Made by a program: the position numbers and the translations under genes
Notes under the pieces: generated by a model
Databases searched by the model: none
What the model saw: only the letters and a program-made list of their open reading frames with translations
Told to the model about the DNA's origin: nothing
Part shown: positions 15,756-23,466 of the stretch, piece by piece
Numbering within the stretch: the first letter of the stretch is position 1
Layout of the letters: the number at the start of each line of letters is the position of its first letter
Source: a virus
DNA: 32,685 nucleotides
Virus record (IMG/VR): IMGVR_UViG_3300011116_000515
Coordinates: 1-32,685 of that record
Reading direction: 5' to 3' (one strand)

Positions 15756-16483
15756 GCGCCAACATTCCAAAATAATGCACCCGGTGTTGCGTGTTCTTTC
15801 ATAAATTTCCATGCCTTTGCGTCATAAGTAGGAACAGAAGGAAAGGGTGGAGCATCAGCAGGATCAACTGCATCGAAGAAAGGAATGTCACACTTGTACA
15901 TTTTTGCTCTACCCAATTCCCTCTGTCCCATTTTATGACCAACAGAAACACAATTAAATTCTGCTTCCGGCCATGCTAACTGCAACCCCCTAGTAAGAGT
16001 TCCACTAGATCCAACAGTCCATACTTCTTTTGGTTGAATCGGTAGAGTCTTTGCTAATTCGCAAATTTCAGATATTACTTCAGGACAATCAAATCCAATA
16101 GGAAATAGTTTTCTATTGTCGGTGTCGGAAGCAACATAATCTCTTGCTCTCTTTTGTGTTACACTAAGCATACCGTTGTCTACTCCGTGTATTGTAGCAC
16201 CATAATTCATTGCTTTCAACTGGTAAGGATGAAGATTCTCCGGTTTTCTTTTTGCCATGAAAAGAATACATTTCTTATTGAAATGCTGACATACTCTTGC
16301 CAATGCAATTTGAGCATATCCTGTTGCTGGCGATGATCCATATACCATCTCAGATTGGGGCGAATTTTTAATTAGATTCTGAACAAATCTAGTTTTAGAA
16401 CCGCCTTCAATCAAATCATCACGAACAACATAAAACTGATTGTGCTTTTCTATAACGGGTTTTGGATTTATCTCGTCGGTCAT
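15752..16483 (-). CDS. PLP-dependent enzyme, ACC deaminase / D-cysteine desulfhydrase-like
   Basis: A 243-residue fold-type II (tryptophan synthase beta family) enzyme. IEGGSKTRFVQNL near residues 26-38 matches the GGNKTRKLE motif of ACC deaminase and D-cysteine desulfhydrase, so Lys30 is the likely PLP lysine. SSPATGYAQIALARVCQHFN near 50 matches the substrate-binding S-N-x-x-x-x-A-A-A helix. TVGSSGTLTRGLQLA near 154-168 is the glycine loop for the PLP phosphate. It ends in ALFWNVGA, matching the FxHTGG near the end of the family, so it is a compact but complete-looking core (usual length ~330). It is coupled by 4-nt overlaps to gp46 upstream and the methyltransferase downstream. The substrate is unknown; a link to DNA or nucleotide modification is inferred from the neighbour only. 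Confidence 0.82.
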   Translation of the reverse strand: MTDEINPKPVIEKHNQFYVVRDDLIEGGSKTRFVQNLIKNSPQSEMVYGSSPATGYAQIALARVCQHFNKKCILFMAKRKPENLHPYQLKAMNYGATIHGVDNGMLSVTQKRARDYVASDTDNRKLFPIGFDCPEVISEICELAKTLPIQPKEVWTVGSSGTLTRGLQLAWPEAEFNCVSVGHKMGQRELGRAKMYKCDIPFFDAVDPADAPPFPSVPTYDAKAWKFMKEHATPGALFWNVGA

Positions 16484-18195
16484 GTAAGTTTACTGAAATT
16501 ATTTTTCTTTTCAAAACCAATAACATGTTGAAACTTATCAACTAATTGATCTGATTTGTGACTAATAACAAAAATATTAGATTTATCACTTACGGCATTC
16601 AATAACTTCATTAGTTCATCCATACCCAAGGCATCAAGAGAAGAATCAAAGACTTCATCAAGAATCAAAATATTACAATTTACGCTATTCTTGGTTCTGG
16701 CAATTTCTCTCCACGCCAACAATAGTGCCAGATCAATTCTCATCTTTTCTCCTTCGCTGAAATTCATATAACTAAATTCATCTCTATGTCTACTTTTGAT
16801 CTTTTCATTGAAATCTTCATCAAGGGTAAACTGTGCAAAAAAGTCCATAGATGACAAAAATTTATTAATGTACTTATTCATAAATGGCAAATAGTACTTA
16901 ATGATTTTTGCTTTAACCCCGGAATCTTTCAATAGCACATGGGCATGTTCGTGATATAAAAGTTCATCTTTATTCTCTTCCTTTTCCTTTTCAAAAACAG
17001 ACAAAGAAGATTTATATTGGTTTAACTTTTGTTTCTGCGAATCAAGATGACTAGTGGAAGTTGTCATATCTGACAACTCTTTATTCAGAGTCGAAAGATA
17101 CTTTTCAGCGTTCTTAATAGATGTCTTTTTCTGTACAATTTCCAAATTTCTATCCTGTATCTCTTTACTTATTTTAGAAATTTCAGATAATCTATTAGAT
17201 ACATTATTGATATTACCATCCAAACTAACTATTGCTTTTTCGTATTCAGTTTTCTTTTCATTTCTTTTAGATACTTCTGTTTTCTTAGTTTCCGAATCTA
17301 TAGTCTGATTGCATGAAGGACAAGAAACATTTTCTTCAAAGAATGAAATATCTTTTTCTATGTTCTTAAGGTTTATATGAATTTTTGTTTTTAGTTTTTC
17401 AAGTTCATTTAATGATTTATTAGATGAAGTCTGATCTGCAATTTGCTTGACTAGTTCAGTAACTCCGCTCTCTAAATCGACAACTTCACCTCGTAGTGTC
17501 TGTATGTCATTTGAAATGTCATTTACTTTGTCCTGTACAAGTTTAATATCTTCATTACTTTTCGCTTCCATACTAGTAATGTGTTGTTGTTGCAGAACAA
17601 TTTTTTGTTTTTCCAAATCTATCTTTGTTGATATATCCCGAAGTGTTTCTTTTATCTGTAGAATCTTACCCTTAAGTAAAATATTCATTGTACTAAAGAC
17701 ATTAATATCAAGAATATTTTCAATTACGGCACGACGATCCGATGCCGATAATTGCATAAAAGGAACAAATGACGAACTACCCAATATCACAACTTGAGTA
17801 AAGGTCTTATAATTCATCTTTATAATTTGATCTTCAAGAACTTCTTGATAATCAAGACTTTTTGCATCCTGATTAACTAAAACACCATTCTTATGAATTT
17901 CAAATAACTTAGGATTCAACCCACGACGAACTAAGTATTCATCAGAACCTTTAGTAAATTCAATTTCAACTAAACAATTCTTATCATTTATAGAATTTAC
18001 TAATTGAGGAATATTGATCTTTCGGAAAGGTTTTCCAAATAGAGCAAATGTAATGGAATCTAGAAAAGCAAATGATTTTCCGCTACCATTATTACCACAA
18101 ATAAGAGTGGTTGGATTTTTGTCAAGAATCAGTTCGGTAAAATTATTACCAAACGATCCGAAATTTTTAAACCGTACCTTCTTGAACTTTATCAT
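16480..18195 (-). CDS. gp46: Recombination endonuclease subunit gp46 (Rad50/SbcC-like ATPase)
   Basis: gp46 is the SMC-like ATPase partner of gp47. At 571 residues it is near T4 gp46 (560). Walker A is CGNNGSGKS at residues 33-41. A long coiled coil runs from about 170 to 460, broken near residue 292-295 by the zinc hook CPSC that dimerises Rad50-type proteins. The ABC signature NFSEGEKMRIDLALLLAWR and Walker B NILILDEVFDSSLD follow, then an ISHKSDQ switch motif near the end. The ATG at 18195 is chosen because it starts directly with the conserved MIKFKKVRFKNFGSFG. The gene begins inside the end of the SET gene and overlaps the PLP-enzyme gene by 4 nt downstream. Confidence 0.96.
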   Translation of the reverse strand: MIKFKKVRFKNFGSFGNNFTELILDKNPTTLICGNNGSGKSFAFLDSITFALFGKPFRKINIPQLVNSINDKNCLVEIEFTKGSDEYLVRRGLNPKLFEIHKNGVLVNQDAKSLDYQEVLEDQIIKMNYKTFTQVVILGSSSFVPFMQLSASDRRAVIENILDINVFSTMNILLKGKILQIKETLRDISTKIDLEKQKIVLQQQHITSMEAKSNEDIKLVQDKVNDISNDIQTLRGEVVDLESGVTELVKQIADQTSSNKSLNELEKLKTKIHINLKNIEKDISFFEENVSCPSCNQTIDSETKKTEVSKRNEKKTEYEKAIVSLDGNINNVSNRLSEISKISKEIQDRNLEIVQKKTSIKNAEKYLSTLNKELSDMTTSTSHLDSQKQKLNQYKSSLSVFEKEKEENKDELLYHEHAHVLLKDSGVKAKIIKYYLPFMNKYINKFLSSMDFFAQFTLDEDFNEKIKSRHRDEFSYMNFSEGEKMRIDLALLLAWREIARTKNSVNCNILILDEVFDSSLDALGMDELMKLLNAVSDKSNIFVISHKSDQLVDKFQHVIGFEKKNNFSKLT

Positions 18196-18979
18196 TTAAA
18201 ATTTTCTCCGGCACTACCATAGAACGGAAAAGCAAATCTTCAGCAGTTTTTTCTTCAGTTGGTTTGGATTCCTGCAAATCTTCCTTTACCAATTCTATCG
18301 GTTCATTCTTCTTTCCGCAAGAAGAACAACCACTAACCGAATCTCTCAAATTCTTACCACTTGGTGGCCACCCCTCAGGCGTGCCACGCTCAAATGTCAT
18401 CTTAGATTCCATCTTAAGACGCATAGAATAACCAGCACCATAATACCATGTAATTTCTTCGTTTTGTTTAATATCAGTCATCGCATGGAGAGTGTAATAC
18501 TTTAATGCTGTGTCTTGTGTCCAATATGCATTTGGTTGTTCGGAATGATTATAAACCATTCCATTTCCTAGAACTAATGCCATAGTATGACCATGCTTTT
18601 CGCATATAGAGCAACCACAACCCCAGGCAAAAGCATATCGATTCAATACCCAATCTTTGTTTTGCGTAAAAGTGCTATCCAACAAAACTACTGGGCATTC
18701 TTCAATAATATCACCGGATTTGATGTCCTCAGATGCAAAAACACCAAGTCCACTAATTTTAGACTTTCCTACATAAACTTTTGGTTGAATGAATTTGCTC
18801 TTTATTGCAAATTTATTTTCCTTTGCGACATATGCGGAAACATAATAACTGTGGGATTTTCTTGCCGGAAATCCATATTCATCATACTCAGGAACCATAT
18901 CATCGTTTCCTGGCAAATAAATGGATGGGTCAAAAATCTTTGGTCTGTTTTCGTTTGATGGCATTTCATTTGTGTTCAT
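18167..18979 (-). CDS. SET-domain protein (putative protein lysine methyltransferase)
   Basis: 270 residues with a recognisable SET domain at about residues 64-185. The opening KVYVGKSKISGLGVFASEDI contains the GxG AdoMet motif with the S-x-x-x-G-x-G-x-F/A pattern; KSGDIIEECPVVLL follows. The pseudoknot motif is YNHSEQPNAYW (the NHS...PN element), and the closing segment is IKQNEEITWYYGAGY, equal to the family's E-E-[IL]-x-x-x-YG. An insert carries CGCSICEKHGH, and a second Cys pair (CSSCGK) follows the domain, so zinc binding is possible. SET proteins methylate lysines with AdoMet; the substrate here is unknown. It overlaps gp47 by 4 nt and gp46 by 29 nt, so it is co-translated with the nuclease subunits. 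Confidence 0.82.
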   Translation of the reverse strand: MNTNEMPSNENRPKIFDPSIYLPGNDDMVPEYDEYGFPARKSHSYYVSAYVAKENKFAIKSKFIQPKVYVGKSKISGLGVFASEDIKSGDIIEECPVVLLDSTFTQNKDWVLNRYAFAWGCGCSICEKHGHTMALVLGNGMVYNHSEQPNAYWTQDTALKYYTLHAMTDIKQNEEITWYYGAGYSMRLKMESKMTFERGTPEGWPPSGKNLRDSVSGCSSCGKKNEPIELVKEDLQESKPTEEKTAEDLLFRSMVVPEKILNDKVQEGTV

Positions 18980-20028
18980 AGGGTTAAACTCTCCATGTAT
19001 AGATCTTTTAATAAAACTTTCAATTTACTTTTATTTTCAATACCCTCAAGTAAATCGATTTCTTTGTTAATTATACTCAATGTATCTTGTGCAACATCAA
19101 TATCGCTCTCAATCAGTTTTTCCTGATAATCTTCTATTATTGATATTTCTTGTGCAGGAACAGCATACAAAGAATCAATAAATTTGTCAAATACAAATGG
19201 TTTTGTTTTATTGGATACTATTATCTTAATAAAACAATTTTTAAATTTGGACGGATCGTCTGACAATAATTGTTGTGTTTCCTGCGTTGTGTCATCATAC
19301 TTTATTGTATGGAAGATCTTGTTTGGATTTTCAATAAATGTCAATTCTCTTGTATCTGTATCCAAAACATGAAATCCCTTGACGCAATTTACATCGCCAA
19401 AATTCAATTGATACTGAGTACCAAGATAATGAATGTTTCTACCTTCTTGCTTCATATGAAAATGACCAGATAGAACCATTTCAAATCTATTGAATTCTTT
19501 TTCTGTTATTCCATGTGGATGCACAACGCCATTTATAACTTGGAATCCTTTTATCTCAAAATGCCCAACCACGATTGGACAACTACAGGATTGTATAAAA
19601 TTCAAACATTCGGTTTCATTATCTTTTGCAATCCAAGGAACCATGCCAATGCAAAGACCATCGAAGTTCAATTCTTCGGGTCTTTCAATAATACGAATTA
19701 CATTGCTCTCATTATAAAACAACTCGCGCAACGAGTTCAATGAATTTGTGTTTTTATAATAAGTGTCATGATTGCCTACTGTTATATAAGTATTGATTTT
19801 ATTCTCAACCAATGGAGCAAAAAATCTATTTCTTACTTGAGAGAGTGTATTAAAGTTAATAAACTTTCTTCTGTCTAATAGATCTCCAAGGTGGAGAACA
19901 TTATTGATTTTGTTTTCCTTCAAATATGGAAAAAATATTTGTTCAAAGAATTCTAAAGAATGCTCTAGGAAAAATGGTGAATCGTTTCTCGCCCCAAAAT
20001 GGGTATCATTAATAATTGCAATTTTCAT
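18976..20028 (-). CDS. gp47: Recombination endonuclease subunit gp47 (Mre11/SbcD-like)
   Basis: gp47 is the metallophosphoesterase nuclease of the gp46/47 complex that resects DNA ends for recombination. At 350 residues it is close to T4 (339). All phosphodiesterase motifs are visible: INDTHFGA near residue 6-13, LHLGDLLDRR near 46, TVGNHDTYYK near 82, VVGHFEIKG near 154 and SGHFHMKQ near 186, giving the Asp/His/Asn metal ligands. The C-terminal third is a divergent capping/gp46-contact region. It starts 6 bp after gp55 and its stop overlaps the SET gene start by 4 nt. In T4, 47 and 46 are adjacent except for small ORFs; here a SET gene lies between them. Confidence 0.95.
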   Translation of the reverse strand: MKIAIINDTHFGARNDSPFFLEHSLEFFEQIFFPYLKENKINNVLHLGDLLDRRKFINFNTLSQVRNRFFAPLVENKINTYITVGNHDTYYKNTNSLNSLRELFYNESNVIRIIERPEELNFDGLCIGMVPWIAKDNETECLNFIQSCSCPIVVGHFEIKGFQVINGVVHPHGITEKEFNRFEMVLSGHFHMKQEGRNIHYLGTQYQLNFGDVNCVKGFHVLDTDTRELTFIENPNKIFHTIKYDDTTQETQQLLSDDPSKFKNCFIKIIVSNKTKPFVFDKFIDSLYAVPAQEISIIEDYQEKLIESDIDVAQDTLSIINKEIDLLEGIENKSKLKVLLKDLYMESLTL

Positions 20029-20034
20029 TGTATT

Positions 20035-20640
20035 TTAATCGAAAAAATTATCTGTCTTTTTCTTTTTACGCTTCTTCTTTCTTTTCTTTTCTTTCGGTTC
20101 CATCTTATCAATGTCTTGTTCCGACAGAAAGAATGTCTTTTGCATAAATTCACTATAAGTACAAGATCCTTGGTTTTCTCTCAACCAATCAGTAAATTTA
20201 CCATCCATATCATTCATTTGCAATGCTTTATATTTTACAAATGCTTGTTTCTTTTCTTTTTCTATTCTACGCAAAAAGGCATAATATATGATTTGGGTGA
20301 AATAAGAAAAGGGATTATTTGATTTTTTGGGATCAAAGTTATGCGCGTATAATAGGCAATTCTCTATACCGTCCCCAACCATGTCCTCTCGGAACGGATA
20401 ATTGATAAAATTGGGTCGGTAAGACAAATGTTCAGCAATTTTGACGAAGCATTCAGCAATATAATCGCTTACAGGGGGTCTAGGATCGTCGCAGGCCTCT
20501 GCGGCGCGCACAAGTTGCTTCCAGTCGGTCATTGCTTCACAAAACTTAACATTATCTATGTAATGTTTTATATTTGTTATTTCTTTTTCCGGGATAGATT
20601 GTTCTACTACTGGATTTTGTTTTTTCTTCTTTTTCTTCAT
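20035..20640 (-). CDS. gp55: Late-transcription sigma factor gp55
   Basis: gp55 is the small phage sigma factor that directs host RNA polymerase to TATAAATA late promoters. The 201-residue protein contains the degenerate sigma region 2 typical of gp55: YIAECFVKIAEHLSYRPNF near residue 68, NYPFREDMVGDGIENCLLYA near 88, then NPFSYFTQIIYYAFLRRIEK near 115-134, the core- and promoter-contacting helix, followed by KKQAFVKYKALQM. Both ends are unusually basic: MKKKKKKQNP at the start and a run of about 15 Lys/Arg before the last residues. The C-terminus TDNFFD could be a sliding-clamp-binding tail like those that link T4 gp55 to gp45 (inference). It heads an operon with its own sigma70-like promoter. 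Confidence 0.92.
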   Translation of the reverse strand: MKKKKKKQNPVVEQSIPEKEITNIKHYIDNVKFCEAMTDWKQLVRAAEACDDPRPPVSDYIAECFVKIAEHLSYRPNFINYPFREDMVGDGIENCLLYAHNFDPKKSNNPFSYFTQIIYYAFLRRIEKEKKQAFVKYKALQMNDMDGKFTDWLRENQGSCTYSEFMQKTFFLSEQDIDKMEPKEKKRKKKRKKKKTDNFFD

Positions 20641-20657
20641 AATTTACCCATGCACAA

Positions 20658-20685
20658 ATTATAACAAGTCACCAGAAGAAATCAA
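20658..20685 (-). promoter_or_regulatory. Sigma70-like promoter for the gp55 operon
   Basis: Read on the minus strand: -35 TTGATT (20685-20680), 16-bp spacer, -10 TATAAT (20663-20658) preceded by TG to give the extended form TGTTATAAT. The predicted start is near 20651, about 11 nt before the gp55 ATG at 20640, leaving a GGG-containing mini leader. Placed at the head of the gp55-47-SET-46 gene run. Confidence 0.7.
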
Positions 20686-20705
20686 GAAATTTGTCCGAAT
20701 TTCTC

Positions 20706-20734
20706 TTGACACCGCTGACTACTATCATTACAAT
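20706..20734 (+). promoter_or_regulatory. Sigma70-like promoter on the plus strand, divergent from gp55
   Basis: TTGACA (exact -35) at 20706-20711, a 17-bp spacer, and TACAAT (5/6 of the -10 consensus) at 20729-20734. It points right, opposite to every gene in the window. No coding sequence follows on the plus strand; a transcript starting near 20741 would be antisense to the Sm-like gene and uvsW. Confidence 0.5.
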
Positions 20735-20782
20735 TCCTGTGTCTGGTATCAAGAAGAACTATAGTTAGACTTTAAAGAAGCT

Positions 20783-21529
20783 TTAAGAGCTCTTGGGTGG
20801 ATCGGTATAATCATTCGAATTCGGGTCGGGACTCCAATCAGTCCAACGATTACCGTAATTTGGATGATTTTTTTCGTCCCCTGTAAATTTATTATCTTTT
20901 TTGACCTTTTTCGCTATTTTGGATAATTGTTTCGGATCCAATATACCGGCGTTCATTAAGTTCATTAATGCTTCTGGGGGGAGCATCATTGAGATATAAA
21001 TCATTGGTCTTTTAATAAAATCTATTTCTTCGTCGTCTTCAGGAAATGGCATGTTAGAATCTTTTGGTTCTTCAATGCTTTGTAATTTATTATATGCGTC
21101 GGAACCCATTTCTTCCATTTCGTGAAACAAATCACCAAATATTTGATTTAATATTTCTTCATCAGTAATTGGTTTTTTGTTTTTGTTTAATTTCTTAAGC
21201 AACGCATTTGCTTCTTCTTCGGTTATTTCTTTTCTGTCTTCGGAAAGAACATCTAATCTTTTCATTTCCATATCATATAATCTAAAAGTATCATCTGTTG
21301 GATCTAACATAGAAGCAATATGTGTTTTAGGAATTTCTATTTGTTGAGAAGTTGTGTGTATTAGCCAATCTTTCAACAAAGTCATATCATAGGGTCTTCC
21401 TATTTTATCCATTAATGTGGTTGTACGAAATACCATAGGTCTGGTAAGAACCAGAGTTCTTTTATTTTTCTCGGTAACATGAGAAATCAATTCTTCGCCA
21501 CTTTTTAATTTCAGAATTTTGTAACTCAT
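20783..21529 (-). CDS. Protein with Sm-like N-terminal domain, function unknown
   Basis: A 248-residue protein. The N-terminal ~90 residues read like an LSm/Hfq-type small beta barrel: YKILKLKSGEELISHVTE (bent first strands), a LTRPMVF strand, and QQIEIPKTHIASMLDPTDDTFRLYDME as later strands. This is a fold guess, not a firm family match. The middle (residues ~95-175) is acidic and helical; the C-terminus has a second short conserved-looking segment (MIYISMMLPPEALMNLMNAG) and ends in a charged, Asn/Pro-rich tail. Proteins with this opening occur between UvsW and gp55 in other marine T4-like phages (recollection, not checked). Its ATG overlaps the UvsW stop by 4 nt. A role in RNA binding is possible but unproven. 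Confidence 0.75.
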   Translation of the reverse strand: MSYKILKLKSGEELISHVTEKNKRTLVLTRPMVFRTTTLMDKIGRPYDMTLLKDWLIHTTSQQIEIPKTHIASMLDPTDDTFRLYDMEMKRLDVLSEDRKEITEEEANALLKKLNKNKKPITDEEILNQIFGDLFHEMEEMGSDAYNKLQSIEEPKDSNMPFPEDDEEIDFIKRPMIYISMMLPPEALMNLMNAGILDPKQLSKIAKKVKKDNKFTGDEKNHPNYGNRWTDWSPDPNSNDYTDPPKSS

Positions 21530-23007
21530 TTTAATTCCTCCAGGCGTATCTTTGTAAGATTATATAAGAACTTCTCATTAGTATATATGTCTATGCGTTC
21601 ATCCATGTGACGGAGCGCATGGTTTCTATATTTTTTATATCGAAGATCATCACCTATATCGTATATTGTGACTTTATCTTTGGTGTCGCTTTTTCTCAAT
21701 CCTCTTCCGATAGATTGTAATACTCTTACTACTGATTTAGATGGCGAAACGAATACAATGTTGTGTATGTTCTTAATATTTATACCAGTCGAACATGTTC
21801 CGTATGAAGCAACCAAGATGCTATCTGTTTGATTATTTACTATTTGTCTTATCTCTTCTCGTTCGGATGCTTCCGTACCACCGTATATGAAGAAACAAGA
21901 CTTGTTGCAATTCTTTTTAATTTCTTCATATAACGGTTTTCCGTGCTTATCGACATAATTGAATAGCACTAAAGTATTTCCTTTAAGATGGCAGCACAAG
22001 TTTACTATGAATTTGTTTCTATTTGTATTTGCAACCAACCACTGTATTTCATCAATGTATTTTGCTTTTTTGATTTCATCTATTTCCTCTTTTGTGTATT
22101 CAAGCAACAAACATTTGATCTTTAAATTAGAAAGAAGATTCTTGTCTATGAGAGATTTGGTTGAAGTCACATTATAGACTGGCCCAAATAAACCTTCTAC
22201 TACTAGTTTATGGACATGGGTTCCGTCTAATGTACCTGTTGTTCCAATTCTATAGGGACAGTCTTTCATCTTTGACATCAAGGTAGTCAGTGATTTTGCT
22301 TTAAACAAATGACACTCATCACCAAAAACACAATAGATGTTCTTAAAAAAGTCTTCTTTCATTTTGTAAATACTTTGCCATGTCGAAATGATTACTTTTT
22401 TATTTGTTTGTTTGTCTTGTCCCGAATATACCACATGACATTTTTTGATGAATCCGTCTTTGTTAGAATAATCTTTAAAGTCGTTGAACATCTGGGCAAC
22501 AAGACCTGTGGTTGGTACTACTACTAATATTTGTTTATTCTCTGGTATTATTTTTTCTAAACATCTGATTAGCATGTAGATTATCAAAGATTTACCACTA
22601 CCAGTTGGTGATATCAAGAGTGTTCTTTGTTTATTCAGTGCATGTTTTACTGCTTCTATTTGGTGTTCATGTGGAGTAATAACACTCCCACCCGAATAAC
22701 ATGTTATTGTTTTTAAAAAAGAATCTATATCTTCTTGTTTTATTGTTTGTTTTGGTTTTGGATTAAACTCTACTTTGTAATTTCGTTCTTCTGCAAATTT
22801 AAAAATGTAATCCAATAATCCTGCATATATTGTATGAGTTAGACTGTTAAACAATCTAATTTTTCCATCCCATACTTTATTTCTGTATGCAGGAGTAAAT
22901 TTAAAATTAGGAACAGTAAAAGTAAAAAACGAACTTAATTCCTTTGCGACTGAACGGTCGCAATCAATTTTAACATTGACTGAATCTAGTTCGTTAATTG
23001 TAATCAT
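21526..23007 (-). CDS. uvsW: DNA/RNA-DNA helicase UvsW
   Basis: A superfamily 2 helicase that unwinds R-loops and branched recombination intermediates, switching T4 from origin-dependent to recombination-dependent replication. At 493 residues it is close to T4 UvsW. Motifs in order: Walker A SPTGSGKS near residue 133-140, VVPTTGLVAQMF (Ia), Walker B GDECH near 230, motif III GTTGTLDG, motif V SYGTCSTGINIKNI, and motif VI VLQSIGRGLRKSD near 435. The N-terminal ~90 residues (SSFFTFTVPNFKFTPAYRNK...WDGKIRLF) form the small DNA-binding domain of the family. It overlaps uvsY upstream and the Sm-like gene downstream, each by 4 nt, so all three are probably translated together. Confidence 0.95.
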   Translation of the reverse strand: MITINELDSVNVKIDCDRSVAKELSSFFTFTVPNFKFTPAYRNKVWDGKIRLFNSLTHTIYAGLLDYIFKFAEERNYKVEFNPKPKQTIKQEDIDSFLKTITCYSGGSVITPHEHQIEAVKHALNKQRTLLISPTGSGKSLIIYMLIRCLEKIIPENKQILVVVPTTGLVAQMFNDFKDYSNKDGFIKKCHVVYSGQDKQTNKKVIISTWQSIYKMKEDFFKNIYCVFGDECHLFKAKSLTTLMSKMKDCPYRIGTTGTLDGTHVHKLVVEGLFGPVYNVTSTKSLIDKNLLSNLKIKCLLLEYTKEEIDEIKKAKYIDEIQWLVANTNRNKFIVNLCCHLKGNTLVLFNYVDKHGKPLYEEIKKNCNKSCFFIYGGTEASEREEIRQIVNNQTDSILVASYGTCSTGINIKNIHNIVFVSPSKSVVRVLQSIGRGLRKSDTKDKVTIYDIGDDLRYKKYRNHALRHMDERIDIYTNEKFLYNLTKIRLEELK

Positions 23008-23444
23008 TGTCCCTGTGTAAATTTAACCCAATCTATGGCAGCACGAATGTTCCATATACGATTGCTTATGGATTTAACCGTACTTTCTAGATAATTTATT
23101 TTCTCTCTTTGCAAATCAACTTTATTGCATAGAAGAATAACATCAGAATCACTTTCGATAAATTTGTCTAGATCTACTCGAAGTATTGAAAGATCAAAAG
23201 CTTCCCATCCTAATTTGGTCAATTGCTCTTCTGACATTTTACCAGAATAGTATAGCCATTTGTTTTTCTTTAGAACTGCAAGATCCGATTCAAACTTTTT
23301 TAATATGAGTTTTTCATCCATCAATATACACAAGTATTTGTTGTGTAGTTGTGGTACATTCAAACTTTCTCTGTCAAGAGAAGTAGAATCAATCTTCATA
23401 TCCTGTTCAATCATTATTTTAATATCGCTAAGTTTTATGCTCAT
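23004..23444 (-). CDS. uvsY: Recombination mediator UvsY
   Basis: UvsY loads the UvsX recombinase on gp32-covered single-stranded DNA in T4 recombination-dependent replication. The 146-residue product (T4: 137) shares diagnostic segments with T4 UvsY: an N-terminal DIKIMIEQDMKIDSTSLDRE (T4 has a matching KKDVFIDSTKLQYE), an LHNKYL segment, KNKWLYYSGK (T4 YYSGR), SILRVDLDKFIESD (T4 VLKVDTSL), and a C-terminal ISNRIWNIRAAIDWVKFTQG matching T4 IKSRGFAIKHIQDMRAF. It lies directly before UvsW, as in marine T4-like genomes, and its stop overlaps the UvsW start by 4 nt. There is no visible ribosome site; a promoter -10 lies immediately upstream. Confidence 0.9.
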   Translation of the reverse strand: MSIKLSDIKIMIEQDMKIDSTSLDRESLNVPQLHNKYLCILMDEKLILKKFESDLAVLKKNKWLYYSGKMSEEQLTKLGWEAFDLSILRVDLDKFIESDSDVILLCNKVDLQREKINYLESTVKSISNRIWNIRAAIDWVKFTQGQ

Positions 23445-23451
23445 AATTACT

Positions 23452-23457
23452 ATTATA
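23452..23457 (-). promoter_or_regulatory. Extended -10 promoter before uvsY
   Basis: The minus strand reads TGGTATAAT, a consensus extended -10 element (TGnTATAAT), in the 22-bp gap before uvsY. No good -35 hexamer is seen at 16-18 bp. The -10 ends 7 nt before the uvsY ATG, so initiation would fall at or next to the start codon. Confidence 0.6.
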
Positions 23458-23466
23458 CCACAAATA

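Noticed and set aside
15756-15812. Upstream ATG for the methyltransferase
   Set aside because: It would add 19 residues overlapping the PLP gene; the ATG at 15755 gives the ATGA overlap seen throughout this operon.
20428-20664. Plus-strand frame of 78 codons over the start of gp55
   Set aside because: Antisense to the conserved sigma region; its Phe/Leu-rich end simply mirrors the Lys codons of the gp55 N-terminus.
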